This document shows positions 28,274-36,906 of a stretch of DNA of 64,000 bases, piece after piece (position 1 is the first letter of the stretch; each line of letters starts with the position of its first letter). The stretch covers positions 3,379,416-3,443,415 of the forward strand of contig NC_022571.1 of assembly GCF_000473995.1 (NCBI RefSeq), given 5' to 3'. Under the pieces are notes generated by a model, which was given only the letters and a program-made list of their open reading frames with translations, was not told the origin of the DNA and searched no databases. Origin of the DNA: Clostridium saccharobutylicum DSM 13864. GTDB taxonomy: Bacteria; Bacillota; Clostridia; Clostridiales; Clostridiaceae. Position numbers and translations under genes: made by a program.

Positions 28274-29275
28274 CTATATAGTTATTAACTTTATAGCTTT
28301 TTTTATCTCTGATATATATCTTTCTCTAGAAAAATATAATTTTTCAGCTTCCTTTAATGTTATCTTCTTAAATATTATTTTATCATTTGGTTTAAGTTGC
28401 ACTATTTTTTGAATATCCACAGAAGCTACATGAGCGATTTTAGGATACCCTCCAGCAGTTTGCCTATCAGCTAAAAGAATAATTGGATTTCCATCAGGTG
28501 GAACTTGAATAGTTCCCACAGAAACTTCTTCAGATATCATTTCTAACTTTTCTTTAAATTGAATTTTTTCCCCACATAAACGGTATCCCATTCTATCAGA
28601 CCTAGCATCAATATTAAACTTTGAATCAAAGAATTTTTTTATGCTTTCTTCTGAAATGCTATGAAACTGCCTATCTGGAAAAACTCTAATCACTGTATTC
28701 TCTGAGATTTCTTTAATAAAGTTTTTTACATACCATTTTAGTGTTACAAAATCATCTTTATCACTAATCTCTTTTAATTTTTCTATTAGTATAGTAGACT
28801 CTAAACTTTTAACACCAATTCTAAGTATATCTCCTTTTTTCAATGCTCTTCCTTCATAACCACCAAATCCCGCTCTCAAATATGTACTTTTACTATTCAT
28901 TACTTTTGGAACATCAAACCCACCAGCTACAGCTAAATAAGAACGACAGCCTGCTTTACACGAACCAAACTTCAATGTACAATTTTTATTTACATAAACA
29001 GGTCTTCCACTAGGAACCTTTAGCCCATTAATAGTAGGAGAAAGATCTGCACCAGTTATAGCAAATAAAGTTCCTTCATTAAGTTGTAATGAAGGTCCAA
29101 CTAAAGTTATTTCTAAAACACTTTCATTTTCTTCATTTCCAACTATAATATTAGATAGTCTCATCGCATAACTATCCATAGCTCCACTAACTATAACTCC
29201 ATCTTTTTGATATCCAATTCTCCCCAAATCCTGAATTGTTGTAAGAAGTCCTGGATTTAAAACAGATATATTCAC
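28274..29275 (-). CDS. pxpC: 5-oxoprolinase subunit C (KipA-like carboxyltransferase fold)
   Basis: A 333-residue protein of the biotin-dependent carboxyltransferase KipA/PxpC family (homologous to one half of the urea carboxylase carboxyltransferase domain). Typical stretches are NPGLLTTIQDLGRIGYQKDGVIVSGAMD at the start, NEENESVLEIT, FAITGADLSP, and SDRMGYRLCG and TAGGYPKIAHV near the C-terminus. GTG start at 29275 shares one base with the pxpB stop (TAGTG), which shows tight coupling. With PxpA and PxpB it forms the prokaryotic ATP-dependent 5-oxoprolinase. Confidence 0.93.
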   Translation of the reverse strand: MNISVLNPGLLTTIQDLGRIGYQKDGVIVSGAMDSYAMRLSNIIVGNEENESVLEITLVGPSLQLNEGTLFAITGADLSPTINGLKVPSGRPVYVNKNCTLKFGSCKAGCRSYLAVAGGFDVPKVMNSKSTYLRAGFGGYEGRALKKGDILRIGVKSLESTILIEKLKEISDKDDFVTLKWYVKNFIKEISENTVIRVFPDRQFHSISEESIKKFFDSKFNIDARSDRMGYRLCGEKIQFKEKLEMISEEVSVGTIQVPPDGNPIILLADRQTAGGYPKIAHVASVDIQKIVQLKPNDKIIFKKITLKEAEKLYFSRERYISEIKKAIKLITI

Positions 29276-29985
29276 TATTCTTCCTCCTTTAACTTTAAGT
29301 ATTCCTCATAGGAAATAGGATAAAACTTAGCTATATCCCCTGACTGTAAAAGACTTTTAGGATTCCCATCTAAATCAAACATCTTTATAGGAGTTCTACC
29401 TATAAGCTGCCAACCTCCAGGAGTCTCTATTGGATATACTCCTGTCTGCATTCCGGCAATTCCTACTGATCCCGCTGGTATTGCTGTTCTTGGAGATTCA
29501 CGTCTTGGAGCTGCAATTTTTTCTGACATTCCTCCTAAATAAGGAAAACCTGGTGCAAATCCTATCATATAAACTAAATATTTTCCTTCAGAATGAATTT
29601 TTATCACATCATCAACAGTAATATTATTTATTTCAGCTACATGTTCAATGTCTGGACCAAATTCTCCACCATAACATACTGGAATTTCAACTATATGTTC
29701 TTCATCACTCGATGAGAAATCAAGATCAGATATCATATCCTCTAAAATATCTTTTACTACTTCATAAGGAGATTCGCTCTTCATATATAAAGGATCATAA
29801 ATAATAGAAACACTAGAAAAGGCTGGCACATATTCTGTCATTCCATTAAATGGGTGTTTATCAAGATATGCGCATAATATTCTAACTTTTTTATTTATAT
29901 CTTCATTAATTTCCTTACCAAATTCAATTAGCGCACACGTTTCACTTATTTGAGAAATTTCAGTTTTAAATTCATTTTTCTTCAT
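29275..29985 (-). CDS. pxpB: 5-oxoprolinase subunit B (KipI-like)
   Basis: A 236-residue KipI/PxpB-family protein, cyclophilin-like fold, homologous to the other half of the urea carboxylase carboxyltransferase domain. Seen: ALIEFGKEINEDINKKVRI, PFNGMTEYVPAFSSVSIIYDP, EIPVCYGGEFGPDIEHVAE and the highly conserved GFAPGFPYLGGM, PRRESPRTAIPAGSVGIAG, TPGGWQLIGRTP. The start ATG 29985 is chosen for the GGAGGGGG before it; the ORF is open 16 codons further. In B. subtilis the homologue also inhibits KinA, so a regulatory role cannot be excluded. Confidence 0.93.
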   Translation of the reverse strand: MKKNEFKTEISQISETCALIEFGKEINEDINKKVRILCAYLDKHPFNGMTEYVPAFSSVSIIYDPLYMKSESPYEVVKDILEDMISDLDFSSSDEEHIVEIPVCYGGEFGPDIEHVAEINNITVDDVIKIHSEGKYLVYMIGFAPGFPYLGGMSEKIAAPRRESPRTAIPAGSVGIAGMQTGVYPIETPGGWQLIGRTPIKMFDLDGNPKSLLQSGDIAKFYPISYEEYLKLKEEE

Positions 29986-30193
29986 AATTGCGCTTCCCCC
30001 TCCAACAATTTCTACTATACTTTTCAGAAACATATTCTATATTATTTTTAATTTATTCTTCTTTAAAATTAATTTCTAGCATACTAGTTCAGTAGTAATA
30101 TTTTTTATTAAAAAAATCATAACTTATTAGAACATATTTATTAAATTCACAATTCAATATTAATATTTTCTCTTAAACTAATTAATATTCAAT

Positions 30194-31336
30194 TTATATA
30201 CATTCTTGTTCTACGCCTTCATAAACTCTAGGAACTCTTTTTCCTATTCCACAAACAAACTCATAATTGAAACTTCCAGCTATATCAGCTAATTCTTCAA
30301 CAGAAATAGCATTCCTACCATCTTGTCCAACTAAAGTTACTTCGTCTTCAATCTCCACGTTATCAATATTAGTGACATCAATCATCATCTGATCCATACA
30401 AACCCTACCTATAATTGGTGCATAACTACCGTGAATCAATACTTTTGCTTTTGACGATAGAGCTCTTGGATATCCATCAGCATATCCAATAGAAATTGTT
30501 GCAATTTTAGTTTTATTTTTTGTAATATAAGTTGCTCCATAACTTACACCATGTCCGGAATCAACATTTTTAACATTGACCACATGTGTTTTCCATTGTA
30601 AAGCTGGCTTCAATTTAATAGCATCTTTATTAACATCCTCAGATGGATATAATCCATAAGTTATTATTCCTGATCTAACCATATCAAAACGATGGTGGTC
30701 AAATTCCATTATTCCTGCGCTATTGCACATATGCTTAATAGGAATATTTATATCTTTTTCTTCTAATAATTCTACAAACTTATCATACCTATCTATCTGC
30801 AATTCACTATAACTCTTATCTTTTTCATCTGCACAAGCAAAATGAGTAAATAGACCTTCAATATTTAAACTCGGAAAAGTTGCGATTTCTTTAACGGCTA
30901 AAGCACCATCTTCATTAGGCTGAAATCCTATTCTTGTCATACCAGTATCTAATGCAATATGAATTTTAGCTTGTTTTTTGCATTTCTCTCCTGCATTTGA
31001 CATTTCTTTAGCCATTTCTATATTATATACAGTTTGAGTTATATCATTTTCAACTAGAGTTAAATATTGACTTGGAGATGTATAACCAAGGATTAATATA
31101 GGTACTTTTATTCCATATTCACGCAGCTCCATAGCCTCTTCTATAGTAGCAACTCCATAATAATCAACTTCGTTTTTAAGAAAATCTCCTAAGACAGTAG
31201 CACCATGACCATAGCCATCTGCTTTAATTACTGCCATAACCTTTACGCCATGTCCTATTCGTTTCTTTACTTCATTTATATTATGCGAGATAGCATCTAA
31301 ATCTATTCTTGCGTAAGATCTAAAATATTTTTCCAT
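30194..31336 (-). CDS. alr: Alanine racemase
   Basis: PLP-dependent interconversion of L- and D-alanine, 380 residues. The PLP lysine is in AVIKADGYGHGA near residue 38, the catalytic tyrosine of the partner subunit in GHGVSYGATY near residue 265, and the C-terminal RVCMDQMMIDV motif is intact. It interrupts the 5-oxoprolinase genes: about 208 bp separate it from pxpB and 163 bp from pxpA, so it may have its own promoter. D-alanine from this enzyme is the amino donor for the D-amino acid aminotransferase encoded upstream. Confidence 0.96.
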   Translation of the reverse strand: MEKYFRSYARIDLDAISHNINEVKKRIGHGVKVMAVIKADGYGHGATVLGDFLKNEVDYYGVATIEEAMELREYGIKVPILILGYTSPSQYLTLVENDITQTVYNIEMAKEMSNAGEKCKKQAKIHIALDTGMTRIGFQPNEDGALAVKEIATFPSLNIEGLFTHFACADEKDKSYSELQIDRYDKFVELLEEKDINIPIKHMCNSAGIMEFDHHRFDMVRSGIITYGLYPSEDVNKDAIKLKPALQWKTHVVNVKNVDSGHGVSYGATYITKNKTKIATISIGYADGYPRALSSKAKVLIHGSYAPIIGRVCMDQMMIDVTNIDNVEIEDEVTLVGQDGRNAISVEELADIAGSFNYEFVCGIGKRVPRVYEGVEQECI

Positions 31337-31370
31337 AAAAAAACCTTCTTTTAATTTAATATTTTTATTT

Positions 31371-31441
31371 ATATATGTTGAAAATTTAAAACTATATACT
31401 ATATCATTAAATTAATGAGTAAATCATATTTCAACATATAT
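31371..31441. repeat. Inverted repeat between pxpA and alr
   Basis: Perfect 13-bp arms ATATATGTTGAAA (31371-31383) and TTTCAACATATAT (31429-31441) around a 45-base loop. No U run follows the arm, so this is more likely an operator pair or structured RNA than a terminator. It does not match either dispersed family. Confidence 0.4.
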
Positions 31442-31499
31442 ATTTTTTAATATACAACTGTTCTTAAATACAAATAGTACTTTGAGATATTCTTATAAA

Positions 31500-32276
31500 T
31501 CAAGAATTAGAAACTAATTTATATAACGGTGTAATTTTTATATCTTGTTCTTCTAAACCTGCTTTAATTTTTCTTACAAATTCTAATGCTTTTGCACCAT
31601 CTCCATGAACACATATAGAATCTACTTTAATTGGTATATCAATTCCAGTAATCGTTTTAACTTTGTTTTCTTTAATCATTCTAATAACTCTTTTAATAGA
31701 TTCATCTTCATCAGTAATCATTGATCCTTCTTTGGTTCTTGCAACTAAAGTACCGTCCTCTTCATAAGCCCTATCAGCAAAGGCCTCCCTTGCTACTTTT
31801 AAGCCTACATTATTTGCTGCATTCACCATTTCACTTCCTGATAAAGCAAGTAAAATAAGTTGTGGATTAACTTCATATATACCTTCACAAATTGCTGTAG
31901 CAAGCTTTATATCCTTTACTGCCATATTATATAAAGCTCCATGTGGTTTTACATGATGCATTTTGATTCCTTGCGCTTTACAAAAAGAATCCAATGCACC
32001 AATTTGATATTGAACCATAGCTTTAGCTTCTTTTTGAGAAATATTCATATTTCTCCTTCCAAACCCTACTAAATCAGGCAATCCAGGATGTGCACCAACA
32101 CAAACACCAGCCTTTTTAGCTAATTCAACTGTATGGCTCATTGTAAGAGGATCTGATGCATGAAATCCGCATGCTAAATTAGCAGAAGATATATATGATA
32201 TTACTTCTTCATCTAATCCAAGTTTATAATTCCCAAAACTCTCGCCTAAATCGCAATTTAAATCTACTTCATGCAT
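31500..32276 (-). CDS. pxpA: 5-oxoprolinase subunit A (LamB/YcsF family)
   Basis: A 258-residue LamB/YcsF-family protein, catalytic partner of PxpB and PxpC in cleavage of 5-oxoproline to glutamate at the cost of ATP. Family motifs: VDLNCDLGESFG at the N-terminus, SANLACGFHASDPL, GAHPGLPDLVGFGRR, VKPHGALYN near residue 105, AFADRAYEEDGTLVAR and VDSICVHGDGAKA near the end. RBS GGTGGG before ATG 32276. Lies 14 bp after the DUF1445 gene in the same direction. Confidence 0.96.
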   Translation of the reverse strand: MHEVDLNCDLGESFGNYKLGLDEEVISYISSANLACGFHASDPLTMSHTVELAKKAGVCVGAHPGLPDLVGFGRRNMNISQKEAKAMVQYQIGALDSFCKAQGIKMHHVKPHGALYNMAVKDIKLATAICEGIYEVNPQLILLALSGSEMVNAANNVGLKVAREAFADRAYEEDGTLVARTKEGSMITDEDESIKRVIRMIKENKVKTITGIDIPIKVDSICVHGDGAKALEFVRKIKAGLEEQDIKITPLYKLVSNS

Positions 32277-32290
32277 AAAATTTTCCCACC

Positions 32291-33076
32291 TTAATATTTT
32301 AAATCTACATTTTTAACATCTGTTATAAGCATATGACCTGGAGAATGTGTAATAACAATTTTAGGCTTTACATTCATTACTACAGATTGTGGTGTTACAC
32401 CACAAGGCCAGAATACTGGTACTTCTCCTTCTTTTATTTGTACACTATCTCCAAAATCTGGTTTAGTCACATCTGAAATTCCAATAACAGATGGATCTCC
32501 TATATGAATTGGTGCTCCATGAACTTTTGGCATTGTTCCTGTTACCATTACAGATTTAACAATTTGATCATATGGAATAGGTCTCATGCTGACAACCATT
32601 TTCCCATTAAAAATACCTGCAGGTTCACATTCTATATTTGTCTTAAACATAGGAACATTACAATTTTCTTCAATATGCCTTATACTTATCCCTGCTTCTA
32701 ATAGCTCTGATTCAAAAGAAAAACTACAGCCTATTAAGAAGCTTACAAAGTTATCCCTCCATAAATGTTCCACACTTGTATATTCACCTGTAAGTATTCC
32801 GTCTTCATATACTCTGTATTTAGGAATATCTTTAGCAATATCAACATTATTAGCTATATATTTAAGACTTCTGCTTCCCATATCACTAACTTCTAATATA
32901 GGACAAGATTTTTGATTTCTTTGAGTAAACAAAAGGAAGTCATAAGCTAAATCTTTTGGAAGAATAACTAAATTAGCTTGTGCATATCCTGCACACATTC
33001 CAGATGTTGGACCTGTAATTTCACCTTCACGTATTAATCTACGAACTTCTGCTGGATCCATTTGTGAATAATTCAT
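32291..33076 (-). CDS. DUF1445 (YcsI-like) protein, N-terminal part of D-glutamate cyclase
   Basis: A 261-residue protein of the DUF1445/UPF0317 hydro-lyase-like family: DPAEVRRLIREGEITGPTSGMCAGYAQANLVILP at the start, NCNVPMFKTNIEC and PVFWPCGVTPQSVVM near the end. In mammals DUF1445 and DUF4392 are fused in DGLUCY, the mitochondrial D-glutamate cyclase that makes 5-oxo-D-proline; here they are two adjacent genes. RBS AAAGGAGG precedes ATG 33076, 15 bp after the DUF4392 gene. Related B. subtilis ycsI sits next to ycsF (pxpA) too. Activity is inferred from homology and context. Confidence 0.88.
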   Translation of the reverse strand: MNYSQMDPAEVRRLIREGEITGPTSGMCAGYAQANLVILPKDLAYDFLLFTQRNQKSCPILEVSDMGSRSLKYIANNVDIAKDIPKYRVYEDGILTGEYTSVEHLWRDNFVSFLIGCSFSFESELLEAGISIRHIEENCNVPMFKTNIECEPAGIFNGKMVVSMRPIPYDQIVKSVMVTGTMPKVHGAPIHIGDPSVIGISDVTKPDFGDSVQIKEGEVPVFWPCGVTPQSVVMNVKPKIVITHSPGHMLITDVKNVDLKY

Positions 33077-33091
33077 TACACTTATCCTCCT

Positions 33092-34204
33092 TTACTTTAG
33101 CATTACTAATCGTTCATTGCTATCCTTTGTATCAATAACATTGTCATAGTATCCTAATTCAATAACTTTTTCAAACCATGTAGCACATGTTTTTTCTAAT
33201 TTAATAGCATAAGATACACATTCTCTCATTAAATTAACAATTGAAAGATTCATTGATAATCCAAAACCATCTATAGCAGGTGTTAACCATCCATACATAT
33301 CTATCATTCCACTTCTTGAAGCTGCAACCATTGCTTCTTCTTCCATTTCCTTTGTATGCAATATTTCTAGATCCTTCTTTAAATAGGCAATTGCTGCAAT
33401 TAATCCATAGCATCCCCAATCTGATACAGTAGCAGTTATAATATTATCTGCTTTTGTTGCAACTGCAATTCCACCATTGCATCCACAATTACATCTACCT
33501 TTAGCTGCATATGGAATATATTCTTCTAAATGTTCCTTAATAGTTCCCATTCCCATTTCATTACCAAGGTCACCTATTGCTATATTAAGGACTCCCTTGT
33601 CTTGTAATTTTGTAAATAAAATATCTTGTTTTGCTTCTAATTCTGTAACATCTAAACCAACTGCATTATGATATTTTCCAACAGAATTAGCTCCTGGACA
33701 TTCAATACTAATAACTGCACTAGGTAATCCTTTAGACATAATATCATCTGCTTGCTGCTCTGCTTTACTTGCATCCTTTGTAAATGATATAGCAGCCATA
33801 GATATAGGATATTCTTTTAATTCTTCAATACTATCATAACAATGTAATCCAACTACAGCAGATAAATTCTTTACTGCTAACATATTTTCCTCTGGGCATA
33901 TAATTACTGGTTTTACATTAAACGCCTTAACCAAAGATCTTGCAAGAAGAATAGAACTTACTATTCCATCCATTTCAGCCTTTTTAAATGGAAGTAATAC
34001 AAATCCAGTCATTATATAAACTAAATCGCCTTCTTTTAAAGTATCTAACAGCTTCTTTGCTGCATTTGTAGTTAAAGGTTCTTTAGTATACTCCCTTGAT
34101 GCAGAGTACAATATACGACAAACACCATATCCTCTAGGATCTAAATTCATTAAATTATCTAAATTCTCGCCTATATTAAATAATGTTAATTCTTTTTGAT
34201 TCAT
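33092..34204 (-). CDS. DUF4392 protein, C-terminal part of D-glutamate cyclase
   Basis: A 370-residue soluble protein of the DUF4392 family. Notable are a strongly conserved IECPGANSVGKYHNAVG, IAIGDLGNEMGMG near residue 215 and RCNCGCNGGIAVAT near residue 235, with three cysteines that could bind metal. DUF4392 is the catalytic C-terminal domain of mammalian D-glutamate cyclase. The gene starts 15 bp after the aminotransferase, with AGGAGG upstream of ATG 34204. Since the partner DUF1445 gene follows directly, the two probably form one enzyme. Confidence 0.88.
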   Translation of the reverse strand: MNQKELTLFNIGENLDNLMNLDPRGYGVCRILYSASREYTKEPLTTNAAKKLLDTLKEGDLVYIMTGFVLLPFKKAEMDGIVSSILLARSLVKAFNVKPVIICPEENMLAVKNLSAVVGLHCYDSIEELKEYPISMAAISFTKDASKAEQQADDIMSKGLPSAVISIECPGANSVGKYHNAVGLDVTELEAKQDILFTKLQDKGVLNIAIGDLGNEMGMGTIKEHLEEYIPYAAKGRCNCGCNGGIAVATKADNIITATVSDWGCYGLIAAIAYLKKDLEILHTKEMEEEAMVAASRSGMIDMYGWLTPAIDGFGLSMNLSIVNLMRECVSYAIKLEKTCATWFEKVIELGYYDNVIDTKDSNERLVMLK

Positions 34205-34219
34205 ATTCTACCCAACCTC

Positions 34220-35062
34220 CTACTCTTCTTTTGTTTCTTCTAAGAATTCATTTAATAATGCATCTTGTAATTTTTTTATAATTTCTGGAGCTTTTCCACC
34301 TACAGGTTTTCCATCTATTTCACAAGCTGTTATACAGAATTGACCTGAACTAGTAACAACAACTTCATCTGCTTCCATTAATTCTTTTAATGTAAATGCT
34401 GTTTCATTTACAGGAATCTCAAACTTCTTACACATTTTAATAATATGAGCTCTTGCAATACCTGGTAAAATCAAATTATCTGCTGGTGCAGTTTTGAAAA
34501 TTCCATCTTTTATAATTGAAACATTGCTATGTGCACATTCAGTTACTCTATCCCCTCTATGGAATACAGCTTCTTGGCATCCTGCTTCTTCAGTTTTTTG
34601 TGCTGCAATTACACTAGGTAATAAATTTAATGTTTTAATGTTGCAGTGTAAAAATCTTGTATCTTCTAAAGTAATTAATTTTGCTTTTTCTGACATATCT
34701 TTAATATTTGCTGGCTTTAATGTAATCCATAAATTCGCTGGTGTATCTGGAAATGCATGATTACGCATTGCAGTTCCTCTTGTAACTTGCCAATAAACAA
34801 ATTGTTCTCCACAATCAACTTTCTTAACCATATCTTTAAGAATTTCCTTAAGTTCTTCCTTTGAGTAAGGAATTTTAATTCTTAATAATCCTGCACTATT
34901 AAAGAAACGTTCAATATGCTCGTCCAATGCAAAAATTACATGATTTCTACTATAAGTTGCATCATAAACTCCATCTCCAAAATAACACACACGATCATTC
35001 ATTGGTATTTTCATTTCCTCTAATAAACCATATTCTCCATTGTAATAGCCTAAATTTTTCAT
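34220..35062 (-). CDS. dat: D-amino acid (D-alanine) aminotransferase
   Basis: PLP enzyme of fold type IV, 280 residues, exchanging amino groups between D-alanine and 2-oxoglutarate to give D-glutamate. The catalytic lysine lies in LHCNIKTLNLLPSV, close to the CDIKSLNLL of Bacillus D-alanine transaminases, and the supporting Glu is in EAVFHRGDRVTECAHSNV. FGDGVYDATYSRN near residue 28 carries the phosphate-side Tyr. AGGAGG precedes ATG 35062. First gene of the operon, preceded by the leader terminator at 35094-35156. Confidence 0.92.
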   Translation of the reverse strand: MKNLGYYNGEYGLLEEMKIPMNDRVCYFGDGVYDATYSRNHVIFALDEHIERFFNSAGLLRIKIPYSKEELKEILKDMVKKVDCGEQFVYWQVTRGTAMRNHAFPDTPANLWITLKPANIKDMSEKAKLITLEDTRFLHCNIKTLNLLPSVIAAQKTEEAGCQEAVFHRGDRVTECAHSNVSIIKDGIFKTAPADNLILPGIARAHIIKMCKKFEIPVNETAFTLKELMEADEVVVTSSGQFCITACEIDGKPVGGKAPEIIKKLQDALLNEFLEETKEE

Positions 35063-35093
35063 ATAATTGCCTCCTAAAATTTATTAAATAAAA

Positions 35094-35156
35094 CAAAAAA
35101 GCCAAATATATTTTAGACATTTAAAATCGACCCCATTGTCTAAAACATATTTGGCT
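35094..35156 (-). terminator. Intrinsic terminator in the leader of the D-glutamate operon
   Basis: 19-bp stem: AGCCAAATATATTTTAGAC (35100-35118) against GTCTAAAACATATTTGGCT (35138-35156). The single non-Watson-Crick position is G-U on the minus strand and A-C on the plus strand, so the minus-strand RNA is the fully paired one. A U run (A tract 35095-35100) follows. It lies about 20 nt after the likely start of transcription and 32 bp before dat; nothing on this strand precedes it, so it must be overcome for the operon to be expressed. Confidence 0.7.
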
Positions 35157-35184
35157 TTTGCTCAAATCTATGTTATACATACAT

Positions 35185-35211
35185 ATTATATTCTCAAATA
35201 AAAATTTTCAA
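35185..35211 (-). promoter_or_regulatory. Candidate promoter of the D-glutamate operon
   Basis: Minus strand TTGAAA (35211-35206), short 15-bp spacer, TATAAT (35190-35185), leading straight into the leader terminator. Confidence 0.5.
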
Positions 35212-35316
35212 TATTTTTTGAAATTTCAATAAATTTTATTGTTTTTAATATTTAATCAAAAATTTTTTCTATATTTTCCACAATTGAAACTAAAAACATG
35301 AAATTTTTACTCCTTA

Positions 35317-35575
35317 TAGATAAACTACTTAAATCTTAGAGTTAAGTGGTGACTTATCGAAAGAAGCTGTATTCTTTTTCTCGGTTGCTATATAATTTGG
35401 TTGTGGATTTCTACCAGCAGAAGTTGCACTATTCCTGCATGCTCCTCAAATAAGTTGATGACAAGCAAAAATAGAACAACTTCTGCTGAAGAAATGCATA
35501 CAGCCAAATTATAAATGCAACACTCCGAAAAAAATACAGCTTCTTTCTAGTTTTGATACATTACAAATCATTCAC
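35317..35575. repeat. Family 1 palindromic element, copy 4
   Basis: Left end TAGATAAACTACTTAAATC. Outer arms GAAAGAAGCTGTATTCTTT and its inverted partner AAATACAGCTTCTTTC; inner arms AGCAGAAGTTG / CAACTTCTGCT. Centre GCATGCTCCTCAAATAAG. Almost the same arms as the copy split by the IS4 element. The 35576-35925 interval contains a further degenerate family 1 end (CTACATTAAGTTTAATAAAC) and no gene. Confidence 0.75.
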
Positions 35576-35925
35576 CTTTAAAAGGTATAGTCGTAAAAAT
35601 CCATCATTAAGAAATATAGCAAGTTTTTGTGAAGATATAAATGCTAATTTAATAATACAATTCAGAATAGATTGTATTATTAATATATAACATAATAAAA
35701 TATTCAATTACCCATAAAATTTAGTGATTATTGATTAAACTTTACACGTATTGATATCTAATCTAGCATAGAACTTAGACTTATATAGTAAATTAATAAA
35801 ATCAAATATATTTTTTTCTACAGAACTGTAAAAATGTAGTTGATTTATAATATATAAACTACATTAAGTTTAATAAACATGTATATATATTCTAGTATGA
35901 TTCAAGTTATTGAATTAAATATCTA

Positions 35926-36210
35926 TATAAATAAAAAAACATAAACTAAATTTAAACTTTGAAATGTATTATAAACTAGAAAAAATGGTGACTATTTTAC
36001 GTAGTGTTGCATTGATAATTAAGCTGTAGGTATTTCTTCAGAATAAGTCGTTCCACTTTTGCTTGTCCAATTGAATAATTGGAGCAAGCTAAAGTGGGTA
36101 CAACTTATCCTGTTAGAAATCCACAGTTTAATTATCTAGCAACCGAGTAAAATAATCACCATTCTTTCGGTTAATTACCACACAATTCTAAATCCCAAGT
36201 TGTTTATCTA
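35926..36210. repeat. Family 1 palindromic element, copy 5
   Basis: Right end, read on the minus strand, TAGATAAACAACTTGGGATT is the best preserved family 1 terminus (36191-36210). Arms AATGGTGACTATTTTAC / inverted GGTGATTATTTTACTC, AAGCTGTAGGTATTTCTTC / inverted AACTGTGGATTTCTAAC. It ends 14 bp from the stop of the Lrp-like gene. Confidence 0.75.
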
Positions 36211-36224
36211 TTTTGTATTGCTGA

Positions 36225-36680
36225 TTATTCAATTGTATCTGGTATAACACTGAATGTATTTTTTATACTTTTCAAAACAAAGTGAGTTTTTGTTGATGAG
36301 ACTCCCTCTAAACTTTTTATTTGTCTATGGATTTGTTCAAGTTGATTCGATGATGCACAAATAATTTTGATCATAAAATCAAAATCTCCTGTTAAATAAT
36401 AACATGAAACAATATTATCATTACACTTAATAGCTTTAGTAAAAGATTCATAAAATTTCGGATGTTCAAGGCTAACTTCCATTAATGCAGTCATATCATT
36501 TCCTAATTTTTTTTGGTCAACAATTATTGTATATTTTTTAATTACATCATTATTTTCCATCTTATGTATTCGTTCAATAACTGCTGAAACTGATAAATGA
36601 ATTTCTTTACTTATTGCTGATGCTTTGCTTCTTGCATTTGATTTTAAACATTTTAATATTTTATAATCCATTTTATCCAT
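36225..36680 (-). CDS. Lrp/AsnC-family transcriptional regulator
   Basis: A 151-residue feast/famine regulator. N-terminal winged helix-turn-helix (DYKILKCLKSNARSKASAISKEIHLSVSAVIERIHKME), then the RAM/AsnC ligand domain with CYYLTGDFDFMIKIIC, which contains the usual TGxxDxxL-like effector loop. GGGGG before ATG 36680. It lies upstream of the D-glutamate / 5-oxoproline operon on the same strand, separated by two repeat elements, and amino-acid-responsive Lrp proteins often control neighbouring amino acid genes, so control of that operon is a reasonable but unproven idea. Confidence 0.93.
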   Translation of the reverse strand: MDKMDYKILKCLKSNARSKASAISKEIHLSVSAVIERIHKMENNDVIKKYTIIVDQKKLGNDMTALMEVSLEHPKFYESFTKAIKCNDNIVSCYYLTGDFDFMIKIICASSNQLEQIHRQIKSLEGVSSTKTHFVLKSIKNTFSVIPDTIE

Positions 36681-36847
36681 AAATTATTCCCCCAAATCTC
36701 AAATAATCATCTAAAAATTATATAGCCCCTGTAATTTTCAAATAATATTATGACTATTATAATATCTTAAAATAAAAAAGTCTATAAATGTTAATTTTGA
36801 CATTATACTATTATATTGGTTATCAAATATATTTAAATAATTACAAA

Positions 36848-36882
36848 AATACCACAAATCCATTTCTGAATAATGTGGTATT
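36848..36882 (-). terminator. Terminator of the radical SAM gene
   Basis: AATACCACA / TGTGGTATT, 17-base loop, followed on the minus strand by TTTTTG; 25 bp after the stop at 36907. Confidence 0.6.
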
Positions 36883-36906
36883 CTAATCAATCATTTTTTA
36901 TATTAT

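Noticed and set aside
33234..33419. Minus-strand frame inside the DUF4392 gene
   Set aside because: Different frame of the same strand within a well supported gene, no RBS.
35063..35211. T-box or lysine riboswitch in the D-glutamate operon leader
   Set aside because: Only a single hairpin of about 60 nt is present; no core of a known class.
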